Positions 1 to 6,512 of a stretch of DNA of 12,418 bases are shown here, piece by piece (within the stretch, counting starts at the first letter, position 1; each line of letters begins with the position of its first letter). This DNA is from Candidatus Saccharimonadia bacterium. GTDB lineage: Bacteria; Patescibacteriota; Saccharimonadia; Saccharimonadales; 2-12-FULL-41-12. The DNA lies in the NCBI GenBank assembly GCA_023263015.1, contig JALQXV010000084.1:1-12418 (forward strand). Direction: 5' to 3'. The position numbers and the translations under genes are program-made. The notes under the pieces are model-generated. The model had not been told where the DNA came from. It searched no databases and worked only from the letters and a program-made list of their open reading frames with translations.

Positions 1-1161
1 CTACTTATGGTCGGTGGCGTTCATCGTTACTATCAGCTTGCAGCCTGTTTCCGTGATGAAGACCCGCGAGCCGATCGTTTGTACGGCGAGTTTTACCAGC
101 TCGACCTTGAGATGTCATTTGTTGAAGATGGTGAAGAAGTACGTAGCACGATGGAGCCGTTGGTTGTAGATCTAGTAAAAAGCTTTGCCGGAAAGACATT
201 ACTCGAAGAGAAGATTCCTCGGATCCCATATCAAGAAGCAATGGATCGATTTGGTTCGGACAAGCCAGATCTACGTTACGGGATGGAGCTAACTGATCTT
301 ACAGAAGAATTGCGTGGTTGCGGCTTTGGTGTATTTGCGAAAGTAATCGAAAATAACGGTGTAGTAAAGGCAATATGCGTTAAAAATGCAGCAACACTCA
401 GTCGTTCGCAGATTGATAAGTTTACTGAAATTGCTAAGGCCGAAGGCGCTGGTGGTTTAGCCTACATTACCTACGAAAATGGTGAGGCAAAGTCACCAAT
501 TGCTAAGTTCTTTACAGAAAGTGAACTAGCAACCATTAAGAGTAAGTTGGGTGCTGAAGACGGCGATGCGATCTTCTTTGGGTCTGACTCACGAGAGACG
601 GTTAACAAGGTGCTTGGGAAGCTACGAATTGAATTTGCAAACCACTTTGAATTAAAGGATCCAAACGTCATTGCCTTGGCTTGGATTGTTGATTTTCCTT
701 TTTATGAATGGGACGAAAAGCGTAATAAGCTCGATTTTGGGCACAACCCATTTTCTATGCCGAAGGATGGCCTTGAAGCACTTAAGACCGAAGACAAACT
801 TAGCATTTTGGCAGACCAATATGACATGGTTATGAACGGTTACGAAATTTGTTCTGGTGGTGTGCGAAACCACAACCCAGAAGTTCTGTACGCCGTTTTT
901 GAAGTTCTTGGTTATGACAAGGCTTATGTCGAACAGCGCTTTGGAGCTATGATTAACGCATTTAAGTTTGGCGCTCCCCCACACGCTGGTGCGGCGTTTG
1001 GCATCGACCGTATTTTAATGGAACTGCAGGGCGAAGAAAATGTGCGCGAAGTTGTAGCATTTCCTAAGAATGGTTCTGGTATGGACGTAATGATGAACTC
1101 TCCAAGTACCGTTGATGCGCCTCAGCTGAGTGATCTCAGTATTAAATCTGTTGAGCTTTAA
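1..1161 (+). CDS. aspS: Aspartyl-tRNA synthetase, C-terminal part (5' end outside window)
   Basis: This class II synthetase joins aspartate to tRNA(Asp) in the cytoplasm, using ATP. The reading frame is open from base 1, so the N-terminal anticodon-binding domain and motif 1 lie upstream. Visible are motif 2 (FRDEDPRADR, bases 49-78) followed by EFYQLDLEMSF, then a bacterial-type GAD insertion domain (about bases 290-640), then the C-terminal catalytic core with HNPFSMP and motif 3 (GAAFGIDRI, 988-1014). The GAD insertion marks the bacterial AspRS type rather than the archaeal/eukaryotic one. The residues that separate tRNA(Asp)-specific from relaxed AspRS/AsnRS-type enzymes are mostly in the missing N-terminal part, so that cannot be judged here. 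The gene ends with TAA. The next gene starts 48 bases on and has its own plausible promoter, whose -35 overlaps the end of aspS. Confidence 0.97.
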   Translation, partial: LLMVGGVHRYYQLAACFRDEDPRADRLYGEFYQLDLEMSFVEDGEEVRSTMEPLVVDLVKSFAGKTLLEEKIPRIPYQEAMDRFGSDKPDLRYGMELTDLTEELRGCGFGVFAKVIENNGVVKAICVKNAATLSRSQIDKFTEIAKAEGAGGLAYITYENGEAKSPIAKFFTESELATIKSKLGAEDGDAIFFGSDSRETVNKVLGKLRIEFANHFELKDPNVIALAWIVDFPFYEWDEKRNKLDFGHNPFSMPKDGLEALKTEDKLSILADQYDMVMNGYEICSGGVRNHNPEVLYAVFEVLGYDKAYVEQRFGAMINAFKFGAPPHAGAAFGIDRILMELQGEENVREVVAFPKNGSGMDVMMNSPSTVDAPQLSDLSIKSVEL

Positions 1162-1179
1162 ATTCGTTAGCGCTACACT
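1151..1179 (+). promoter_or_regulatory. Putative promoter for the 1210 gene
   Basis: A -35 like element TTGAGC (1151-1156) and a -10 like TACACT (1174-1179) are separated by 17 bases, the standard sigma-70 spacing. The predicted start point is near 1186, leaving a leader of about 24 bases. The -35 lies within the last codons of aspS. Each hexamer matches consensus at four of six positions. Confidence 0.5.
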
Positions 1180-1191
1180 GTTAATTAACAG
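1178..1191. promoter_or_regulatory. Perfect 14-bp palindrome at the predicted start point
   Basis: CTGTTAATTAACAG is a perfect palindrome with no loop. It overlaps the last two bases of the predicted -10 and covers the predicted transcription start. The position suits a repressor operator. With no loop and no T-run it is a poor terminator for aspS. No regulator gene is adjacent, so this is position-based inference only. Confidence 0.35.
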
Positions 1192-1209
1192 ATAAGTGGA
1201 GATACTAAC

Positions 1210-1791
1210 GTGAAGAAGATAATCCCGATCATCGCAGCCGTGGTTGTGCTGGCAGTAGGACTCGTTGCCTTTTTAGTTGTAGGTAAAGATGACGCCAAAA
1301 CAAGTGACACCAATCAACAAAAAACACAAGCTTCATCTGCGTTAACACCGCCAGAAGCGTGTGACTTGTTCTCACTTGATGATGCTAAAAAAGTCTTAGG
1401 TGACACTGCACAGGTGCCATCGTCTCCAGCCGTTAACGCCGAAGCCTCAAGCGATGATATTAAAGTTTCAAACTGTACGTACGAAACGCCTGCTGGCACG
1501 ACAATCGCCGACATAAAGAATCAACGGATGGCTAGTATATTGTCTCGTGGAGCAAAAACTCAGACCGGTGCAGATAGTAACAAGGACTACTTTAACGGCT
1601 CGACTAAACCTGAAGGAGTACAAGAAGTCACAGGCTATGGTGACGCAGCTTTTTGGAATCCAGAATTTGGACAGCTTAACATCTTAAAGGGTAATAACTG
1701 GTTTATTTTGCAGGTCGGTAATACGGCAGCAACTACGCGCACTTTAGATGATGCCAAAAAAATGGCCGACGTAGTGATAAATAAGCTGTAG
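1210..1791 (+). CDS. Signal-anchored extracytoplasmic protein, DUF3558-like
   Basis: This 193-residue protein has an N-terminal Lys-Lys and a hydrophobic helix (about residues 4-24) with no lipobox cysteine. It is therefore probably membrane-anchored with the rest outside. A Ser/Thr/Gln-rich linker (25-46) leads into a globular domain opening with PPEACDLFSLDDAKKVLG and a second conserved-looking Cys in SNCTYE. Cys51 and Cys89 could form a disulfide. The pattern 'CDL..DDAKKVLG ... C.YE ... YGDAAFW ... FILQVG' resembles actinobacterial DUF3558 and related lipoprotein domains; this is recalled, not searched, and that family lacks a well-defined function. The start is GTG, chosen because GGAGA (1198-1202) lies 7 bases upstream. 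It appears to be a single-gene unit between aspS and the large membrane protein. Confidence 0.82.
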   Translation: MKKIIPIIAAVVVLAVGLVAFLVVGKDDAKTSDTNQQKTQASSALTPPEACDLFSLDDAKKVLGDTAQVPSSPAVNAEASSDDIKVSNCTYETPAGTTIADIKNQRMASILSRGAKTQTGADSNKDYFNGSTKPEGVQEVTGYGDAAFWNPEFGQLNILKGNNWFILQVGNTAATTRTLDDAKKMADVVINKL

Positions 1792-1806
1792 TTTCACCCC
1801 CGTTTC

Positions 1807-1821
1807 TGATATGCTTATGCT
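1807..1821 (+). promoter_or_regulatory. Putative extended -10 promoter with tandem TATGCT
   Basis: TGA precedes two back-to-back TATGCT hexamers (1810-1815 and 1816-1821). Either could serve as a -10, giving a leader of about 14-21 bases before the ATG at 1843. No convincing -35 is seen. AAAGGA (1822-1827) is too far (15 bases) from the ATG to be a normal ribosome binding site. Confidence 0.4.
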
Positions 1822-1842
1822 AAAGGAATATGTGAATTTAGC

Positions 1843-4179
1843 ATGTCTGCAAAGAAAAAAGCATCGAAGGGTAAAGATGCGGCTGACCCGTATCTAGAGT
1901 CAAATAAAGACACCGAGCTCGAGAAAAAAGTGGACGAGCTTATGAGTCTTGAAGCACCTTCAGAACCAGAGGTGCCTGTTGAAAATCTCGTAATCAAACC
2001 CAAAAAATCGATCAAAGTAACCGAGCATGTCGACGAACCTGTTACGCCTCCGCCACCGCCACAAGCGGAACCAGAAGCAGAGCTTCCTGCGCCAGAGGTG
2101 CTAGAAGCACCAGAGGATAGTTTAAGTACTGCACCACTTTTGCCTGGAACCAAAGCTACAAAGTCCAAAAAATCGATCAAGATTGTTGAGCATGTCGACG
2201 AACCTACACCGGAGGAAGAACCTGGGGAAACTCCACTAATCCCTGACGAAGCACTTCCAACAGAAATTAAGATTCAAGATGAGCCCGAGTTAAACACTGA
2301 CGCAGAACCAGAAGAAGCTGAAGATCACGAAGATCCAGAGTGGTCCAAGATAGATGAAGCTGGCGAGCCAATTAGCTTGGAGCAAGAGCCAGAACAGGCA
2401 GTGTCTGAGACTGAGCCGGTTAAAACACCTGAGACACAAGATGACCTCCATTTGGAAGCACCTAGCACCGCCAAGGCGGTTGACGAGATTATTGCTCAAG
2501 ACGCCGAAGACTTACTGCAATTACGCGACAAAACTGGTGGTTTTAGTGATGAGTCGCTAGCGGTACCTCCGCCAACAAAGTCAACGCTCAAGCCAAAGAA
2601 GCAAGGCAATCCACTTAAACGACTTCTGAAGTCCAAAAGATTCTGGAAAGTGTTTATTTTCTTATTGTTTGCTGGAGTCGCTATTGTTGGCGCGATACCG
2701 AGTACGCGGTATGCCATTTTAAACGCAGTTGGGGTGCGGGCTTCTGCTTCAGTAACTGTTATTGACGACACTACTGGTCAGCCGTTAAAGAACGCTGACT
2801 TTTCTATTGCAGGACAAAGCGCCAAATCGGATCAGGACGGCAACGCTACTGTTTCCAAAATTAAACTTGGCCCCCAAAAAATGAAAGTCTCTAAAGCTGC
2901 CTTTGGTGAGACAAGTAAAGATATCACAGTAGGTTGGGGCAGTAATCCGCTTGGAGATTTTAGGCTCAAGCCAGTCGGTACCCAGTATCGTGTTAATGTT
3001 ACTGACTATTTGTCGGGTAAGCCAATCGCAAAAGTTGAGGCTACTAGCGGTGATGCGAATGCACGTGCAAATGATAAAGGTGAAATTGTGTTAACGGTCG
3101 ACCGCTCTAGCTTAGAGCAAAAAGGTGAAATTGAGATTGAAGTTGGCTCAGAAGGTTATCGAACCGAAAAAGTAACACTATCATTGTCAAAGACCGATCC
3201 GCAGCCAGTTCAAATGGTACCATCGCATAAGCATATCTTTATATCTAAGCGAAGCGGCAAGTACGACGTATATAAGACTGACGTAGACGGCAAAAATGAA
3301 GAGAAAGTTCTTGCTGGCACAGGTCGGGAGCAACCCGATACCATGACACTTGTAACGCACCCGTCGCGAAATATTGCGGCGCTCGTTTCAATGCGCGAAA
3401 GTACAAAGTCCAAGCTTGGCAATGACTTGATTTCACTAACAATCATTAACTTGGACGATAACAAAACGACCCAAGCTGACCTGTCTGAGCGTGTTCAGTT
3501 AGTCGGTTGGATCGATAACAAATTGGTGTACGTAAAGATTGCCGAAGGTGAAAACGATACTAGCACTAAACGACATCGACTTGTAACTTATGATGTCAAT
3601 TCTGGTACAGAAAAAGAGCTAGCCAGCACTAACTATTTTAATGATGTGCTGTTAATAGGAAAGTCTATTTACTACAGCCCAGCTGCCTATAACGTTAACG
3701 GATCAGTCGGCTTATTCAAGACTAACGTCGATGCAAGTAATAAAAAGACTGTGTACGACAAAGAAGTTTGGAATCTGTTTAGAACATCATACGATGGCCT
3801 TAGTGTTTCGATTGGTCAACAGTGGTACGACTTAAGTTTATCTAATGATGTGATGACGCCTGCTTCGGCTGCTCCTGCAGTGCAAAAAACGCGTGTATAT
3901 GTTGACGGGCCAGATGCAAATACTAGTCTATGGACAGAGGAGCGGGATGGCAAAGGAGTCTTGCTTAGCTATGACAAAACAACTAAACAGGACAAGACCC
4001 TACGTACTCAAAGCGGTTTAAAGAATCCTTTGGAGTGGCTGAGCGCCAAGCACGTGGTTTATCGAGTTAGTAACGGTCAAGAAACGGCCGACTATATCTT
4101 AAATATTGAGGGTGGAGAGCCGAAGAAGATTCGAGATGTCACCGACACCGCCGGTATTGAACGATGGTACTATTACTAA
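1843..4179 (+). CDS. Large single-pass membrane protein: acidic disordered N-terminus, Ig-like repeats and TolB-like beta-propeller
   Basis: This 778-residue protein is not recognised as a named family. Residues 1-255 are Glu/Pro-rich and look disordered, with a short repeated motif (KKSIK..EHVDEP at 54-66 and 109-121). A Lys/Arg patch (about 250-269) precedes one transmembrane helix (about 268-286), so by the positive-inside rule the tail is cytoplasmic. Outside are two small beta-rich domains (about 302-376 and 382-458). Each opens like a carboxypeptidase-regulatory/Ig fold (VTVIDDTTGQPLKNADFSI; VNVTDYLSGKPIAKVEA) and the first has a 'D.DGNATV' turn. Residues 460-778 show repeated 'VYKTDVDG', 'LVTYDVNSG' and 'LLSYDKTT' blades typical of TolB/WD40-like propellers. 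It is probably an envelope-spanning binding or scaffold protein. Its TAA abuts the ATG of the next gene. Confidence 0.85.
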   Translation: MSAKKKASKGKDAADPYLESNKDTELEKKVDELMSLEAPSEPEVPVENLVIKPKKSIKVTEHVDEPVTPPPPPQAEPEAELPAPEVLEAPEDSLSTAPLLPGTKATKSKKSIKIVEHVDEPTPEEEPGETPLIPDEALPTEIKIQDEPELNTDAEPEEAEDHEDPEWSKIDEAGEPISLEQEPEQAVSETEPVKTPETQDDLHLEAPSTAKAVDEIIAQDAEDLLQLRDKTGGFSDESLAVPPPTKSTLKPKKQGNPLKRLLKSKRFWKVFIFLLFAGVAIVGAIPSTRYAILNAVGVRASASVTVIDDTTGQPLKNADFSIAGQSAKSDQDGNATVSKIKLGPQKMKVSKAAFGETSKDITVGWGSNPLGDFRLKPVGTQYRVNVTDYLSGKPIAKVEATSGDANARANDKGEIVLTVDRSSLEQKGEIEIEVGSEGYRTEKVTLSLSKTDPQPVQMVPSHKHIFISKRSGKYDVYKTDVDGKNEEKVLAGTGREQPDTMTLVTHPSRNIAALVSMRESTKSKLGNDLISLTIINLDDNKTTQADLSERVQLVGWIDNKLVYVKIAEGENDTSTKRHRLVTYDVNSGTEKELASTNYFNDVLLIGKSIYYSPAAYNVNGSVGLFKTNVDASNKKTVYDKEVWNLFRTSYDGLSVSIGQQWYDLSLSNDVMTPASAAPAVQKTRVYVDGPDANTSLWTEERDGKGVLLSYDKTTKQDKTLRTQSGLKNPLEWLSAKHVVYRVSNGQETADYILNIEGGEPKKIRDVTDTAGIERWYYY
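2002..2040 (+). repeat. 39-bp internal repeat, copy 1 (KKSIKVTEHVDEP)
   Basis: This is the first copy of a 39-bp unit inside the disordered region of the large membrane protein. It matches the second copy at 33 of 39 bases, with all six differences confined to a central 7-base stretch. The encoded peptide is basic then acidic. Confidence 0.85.
2167..2205 (+). repeat. 39-bp internal repeat, copy 2 (KKSIKIVEHVDEP)
   Basis: This is the second copy, 165 bp (55 codons) after the first and in the same frame. The outer 14 and 18 bases are identical between copies, including third codon positions. That points to a duplication or gene conversion rather than convergence of low-complexity protein. Confidence 0.85.
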
Positions 4180-4413
4180 ATGGCTACTAAAAAATATAAA
4201 AAGGGCTCATGGTTTCACGCTATTCGGGGTAGTTATTTACCGCATGCTTGGCAGGCATGGTGTCTGTTTCTTATCGCAACAACTTTTGCGATATGGCCAC
4301 TATTGTATGATTTGCGTCATGATACAGCCCTATTACCAACTATGTCGCAGTTTGTAACTCGACTATTTATAATTGGTATTATTCTCACTTGGATTGCTCA
4401 GAAAAAATCATAG
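4180..4413 (+). CDS. Small two-helix membrane protein
   Basis: This 77-residue protein of unknown family has a basic N-terminus (MATKKYKKGSWFHAIRGSYL) and two predicted membrane helices (about 25-43 and 57-73). A short loop (YDLRHDTALLPTMSQ) joins them and the tail is lysine-rich. The basic ends suggest both termini are cytoplasmic. Its ATG follows the TAA of the 778-residue gene directly (TAAATG). It has no ribosome binding site of its own, so it is most likely translated by coupling and made together with the large protein. That tight link suggests a subunit or partner role, which is inference. The reading frame is clean, and the many aromatic residues at the membrane boundaries support a real gene. 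Confidence 0.75.
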   Translation: MATKKYKKGSWFHAIRGSYLPHAWQAWCLFLIATTFAIWPLLYDLRHDTALLPTMSQFVTRLFIIGIILTWIAQKKS

Positions 4414-4418
4414 ATAAA

Positions 4419-5225
4419 ATGAATGATTTTAAAAACACAGTTTGGGATTATTATCATGATAATCAGCGTTCTTTGCCATGGCGCAAATCAGAAGCTGACG
4501 GCACATTTAACGCCTATAAAATCATGGTTTCAGAAATTATGCTGCAGCAAACCCAAGCCAATCGTGTCATAGAAAAGTACGTACAATTCTTGAAAGTATA
4601 TCCAGATATAGGAACGTTGGCCGGTGCTACGCTCGAAGAAGTTTTTAATCTGTGGCAAGGGCTAGGCTATAATCGACGAGCTAAATTTTTGCGTGATGCT
4701 GCCAAGTTGGTGATTTCTGATTTTCAAAGTGAGATGCCCCGCAGTGTATCAGACCTAGTTAAGCTACCTGGAGTGGGACATAACACTGCCTGTGCAATTG
4801 CAGTGTATTCATATAACCAGCCATTGGTTTTTATAGAAACTAACATTCGCACCGTATATCTACATCACTTTTTTGAAGGCAAGGAAGATGTTGCAGACGC
4901 TGCAATTTTGGAGTTAGTCGCACAAACCGTAGATAATGAGAACCCCAGAGAATGGTATTGGGCACTTATGGATTACGGTACTTATTTAAAGAAGGCTCAT
5001 GGTAATGCAAACGTGCGTAGTCGACATTATGCTAAGCAGTCTCGTTTTGAGGGGTCGGCTCGCCAAATTCGTGGAGAGGTTTTGCGCCAGCTACAGCAAG
5101 CACCACAGACGTTAGACGAATTAAACGTGACAATCCCAGATTCGCGACTTGCAAGCGTATTAGATGGTTTACTTAAAGATCAACTCATCAGGCAGACTCA
5201 CGGAAAATATATGATAGCGTTGTAA
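4419..5225 (+). CDS. MutY/EndoIII-family (HhH-GPD) DNA glycosylase, cluster-less and with Glu at the catalytic Asp position
   Basis: This base-excision repair glycosylase has 268 residues from the ATG at 4419. An in-frame TTG at 4389 would add ten residues but overlaps the previous gene. Family marks are SEIMLQQTQ with Glu39 (the MutY adenine-protonating Glu position), the helix-hairpin-helix LPGVGHNTA (116-124) and VFIETNIRTV. Three features are unusual. The catalytic Asp of MutY/EndoIII is replaced by Glu140. The Lys (EndoIII) or Ser (MutY) position after the hairpin is Asn122. The C-X6-C-X2-C-X5-C iron-sulfur loop is missing, since only one Cys (Cys125) is present. MutY's NUDIX-like 8-oxoG domain is also absent; the last 55 residues (RGEVLRQL ... 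LKDQLIRQ) look like a winged helix. I recall similar 'MDYG..LKK ... FEGS.RQIRG' proteins in CPR and archaea. The substrate cannot be assigned: A:8-oxoG, uracil/thymine mismatch and others remain possible. Confidence 0.88.
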   Translation: MNDFKNTVWDYYHDNQRSLPWRKSEADGTFNAYKIMVSEIMLQQTQANRVIEKYVQFLKVYPDIGTLAGATLEEVFNLWQGLGYNRRAKFLRDAAKLVISDFQSEMPRSVSDLVKLPGVGHNTACAIAVYSYNQPLVFIETNIRTVYLHHFFEGKEDVADAAILELVAQTVDNENPREWYWALMDYGTYLKKAHGNANVRSRHYAKQSRFEGSARQIRGEVLRQLQQAPQTLDELNVTIPDSRLASVLDGLLKDQLIRQTHGKYMIAL

Positions 5226-5233
5226 AAAGCTCA

Positions 5234-5242
5234 TGCTATAAT
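5234..5242 (+). promoter_or_regulatory. Extended -10 promoter (TGCTATAAT)
   Basis: A consensus TATAAT (5237-5242) preceded by TGC makes a strong extended -10. The start point should fall near 5249, leaving about 10 bases before the ATG at 5260 and no Shine-Dalgarno sequence. The transcript would be almost leaderless. Confidence 0.6.
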
Positions 5243-5259
5243 CGTGAATATAAACCATT

Positions 5260-5586
5260 ATGGAAAATCAAAACCCAACTCAAGCCCCTCAGCAGCCTGT
5301 ACCTGCTAAGCCTATTAATGATGTGGCTGCACCGCCACAGGCTAATGCAGAAGCGGTCTCAATTGCTCCCGCACCAGAGCCGCAGCCTACGAATCTGCCA
5401 GAAGAAAATTTACTTACTGAAGCAGCCCAGATTCCTAAGAACGATCAACCGCAAGAAGAGGCTAAAGACGACTTTATTGCCCCTCGTCGTTCAAATATGC
5501 CGGTCGGTATTATTATTGCCGCTATCTTCGTCTGTACAGTTTTAATTGGTCTTGCGGTTTACGCAGGTCTTAAGCCGACTTCTTAG
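5260..5586 (+). CDS. Tail-anchored proline/glutamine-rich membrane protein
   Basis: This 108-residue protein has no recognised family. Residues 1-70 are rich in Pro, Gln, Ala and Glu and look disordered. APRRSN leads into a single C-terminal helix (about 81-103, MPVGIIIAAIFVCTVLIGLAVYAG) with only five residues after it. The Arg-Arg pair before the helix predicts N-inside topology, so this is a tail-anchored protein facing the cytoplasm. The architecture echoes the cytoplasmic half of the 778-residue protein encoded earlier in the window. It has its own strong -10 and no ribosome binding site. The last 17 bases overlap the 3' end of the opposite-strand channel gene. Function is unknown. Confidence 0.75.
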   Translation: MENQNPTQAPQQPVPAKPINDVAAPPQANAEAVSIAPAPEPQPTNLPEENLLTEAAQIPKNDQPQEEAKDDFIAPRRSNMPVGIIIAAIFVCTVLIGLAVYAGLKPTS

Positions 5587-6460
5587 TTGTAACAGAAATT
5601 GCCTGAGTAGTAGGCAGATGAATTTTAGCTTTACGCAAAGCAGGTATTAAGCGCTTGTAAAATTCGCCTCTGACTTCCCACGAATCGTTAGACGTAGTAC
5701 GACCTAAAACCTTGACCTTTATGCCGTCGAGCGTAAAGCCAACAACTCGCTCAAAATGTGGAGCTTCTTTAACCATCTTTGAGTAAACTGGGTCTTTAGC
5801 CAAGTCTTCGCCAACTCGATTAATTACAATCGCTAGCTTAGGAATTTCGACATCGTGATTAAAGACTATGTCTTCCTCGATACCTCCATAGCTCATTGTC
5901 ATATTAGCGGTTAAGGTAATGCTGCCATTAGGAATGTGCATTACGGTACCATCTAGGGCTCTTAGGACGGTGGTCCTGATGGTAATTGCTTCAACCATGC
6001 CGCTGACTTCGTTATTAATCTCAACGACGTCTCCTACGCGATACTGATTGTCGATGATGATAAAGATACCGCTCGTAAAGTCCTTGATAAGGCTTTGAGC
6101 GCCAAAACCGAGCGCGATTCCAATGATTCCGGCACTAGCAACGATTGGAGTTGTATTAATGCCGAGCTCGGAAACGATCATGATACCAGCAATAATTACT
6201 ACGCCAATCTTTAAAATAGCGTTAGTAATACTATCAATTGTTTCGAGACGCTTTATTCGATCGGTCTTAGTAGGGTAAAGGTCTTTGCGAATTGTGCTAT
6301 GGAAAATGCGGCTTAGGAACTGACCGCCGTAGCGTTTAACAAGGTATGCAAACAATAGGATGATGAATATTCTAAAACCATGATCACCAACCCAGTCACC
6401 GACGTAAGACCATATTAGATCGATCTGTTGGTTCAGATACTTAAAAGCTGCCTCATCCAT
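5570..6460 (-). CDS. MscS-family mechanosensitive ion channel
   Basis: This channel likely opens under membrane tension to release solutes during osmotic downshock. It has about 296 residues from the ATG at 6460. Three helices are seen (about 28-42, 82-100, 104-138). The third is the pore helix, with the Gly/Ala-rich ASAGIIGIALGFGAQSLIKD pattern. The beta domain follows (YRVGDVVEINNEVSGMVEAI, then LRALDGTVMHIPNGSI), and then the alpha/beta cytoplasmic cage. Length and order match the small, E. coli MscS-like class. An upstream in-frame ATG at 6490 would add ten residues. I prefer 6460 because a good -10 (TATACT, 6476-6471 on this strand) lies inside that extension and would give a leader of about 4 bases. 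The 3' end overlaps the tail-anchored protein gene by 17 bases. Confidence 0.92.
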   Translation of the reverse strand: MDEAAFKYLNQQIDLIWSYVGDWVGDHGFRIFIILLFAYLVKRYGGQFLSRIFHSTIRKDLYPTKTDRIKRLETIDSITNAILKIGVVIIAGIMIVSELGINTTPIVASAGIIGIALGFGAQSLIKDFTSGIFIIIDNQYRVGDVVEINNEVSGMVEAITIRTTVLRALDGTVMHIPNGSITLTANMTMSYGGIEEDIVFNHDVEIPKLAIVINRVGEDLAKDPVYSKMVKEAPHFERVVGFTLDGIKVKVLGRTTSNDSWEVRGEFYKRLIPALRKAKIHLPTTQAISVTTKKSA

Positions 6461-6461
6461 A

Positions 6462-6476
6462 TATACTAAGAGTATA
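6462..6476. promoter_or_regulatory. Face-to-face -10 elements: TATACT-AAG-AGTATA
   Basis: A perfect inverted repeat places a -10 like TATACT on the + strand (6462-6467) and another on the - strand (6476-6471), three bases apart. The - copy would start transcription near 6464 for the MscS gene. The + copy would start near 6474 for the MazG-like gene, giving a leader of about 39 bases. Polymerase could not occupy both at once. -35 elements are weak on both sides. The repeat could instead be a protein-binding site. Confidence 0.45.
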
Positions 6477-6512
6477 CGGTGGATAACCATAAGCAGTAAA
6501 GGAAAATAATTG

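Noticed and set aside
1178..1191. Palindrome as a terminator for aspS
   Set aside because: It has no loop, an AT-rich stem and no following T-run, and it overlaps the predicted promoter of the next gene.
1210..1791. Lipoprotein
   Set aside because: The hydrophobic segment ends in FLVVGKDD with no lipobox cysteine; the first Cys is residue 51.
1815..2180. Serine/glycine-rich opposite-strand open frame
   Set aside because: It is the complement of the Glu/Pro/Ala-rich coding region, whose codon bias keeps the opposite frame open. It has no promoter or ribosome binding site.
4106..4357. Open frame overlapping the end of the 778-residue gene and the two-helix gene
   Set aside because: It lies out of frame across two better-supported genes and gives a cysteine- and arginine-rich product with no recognisable features.
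6461..6490. Longer MscS start at 6490
   Set aside because: It has no ribosome binding site, the extra ten residues look unrelated to the family, and a good -10 falls inside the extension. It cannot be fully excluded.
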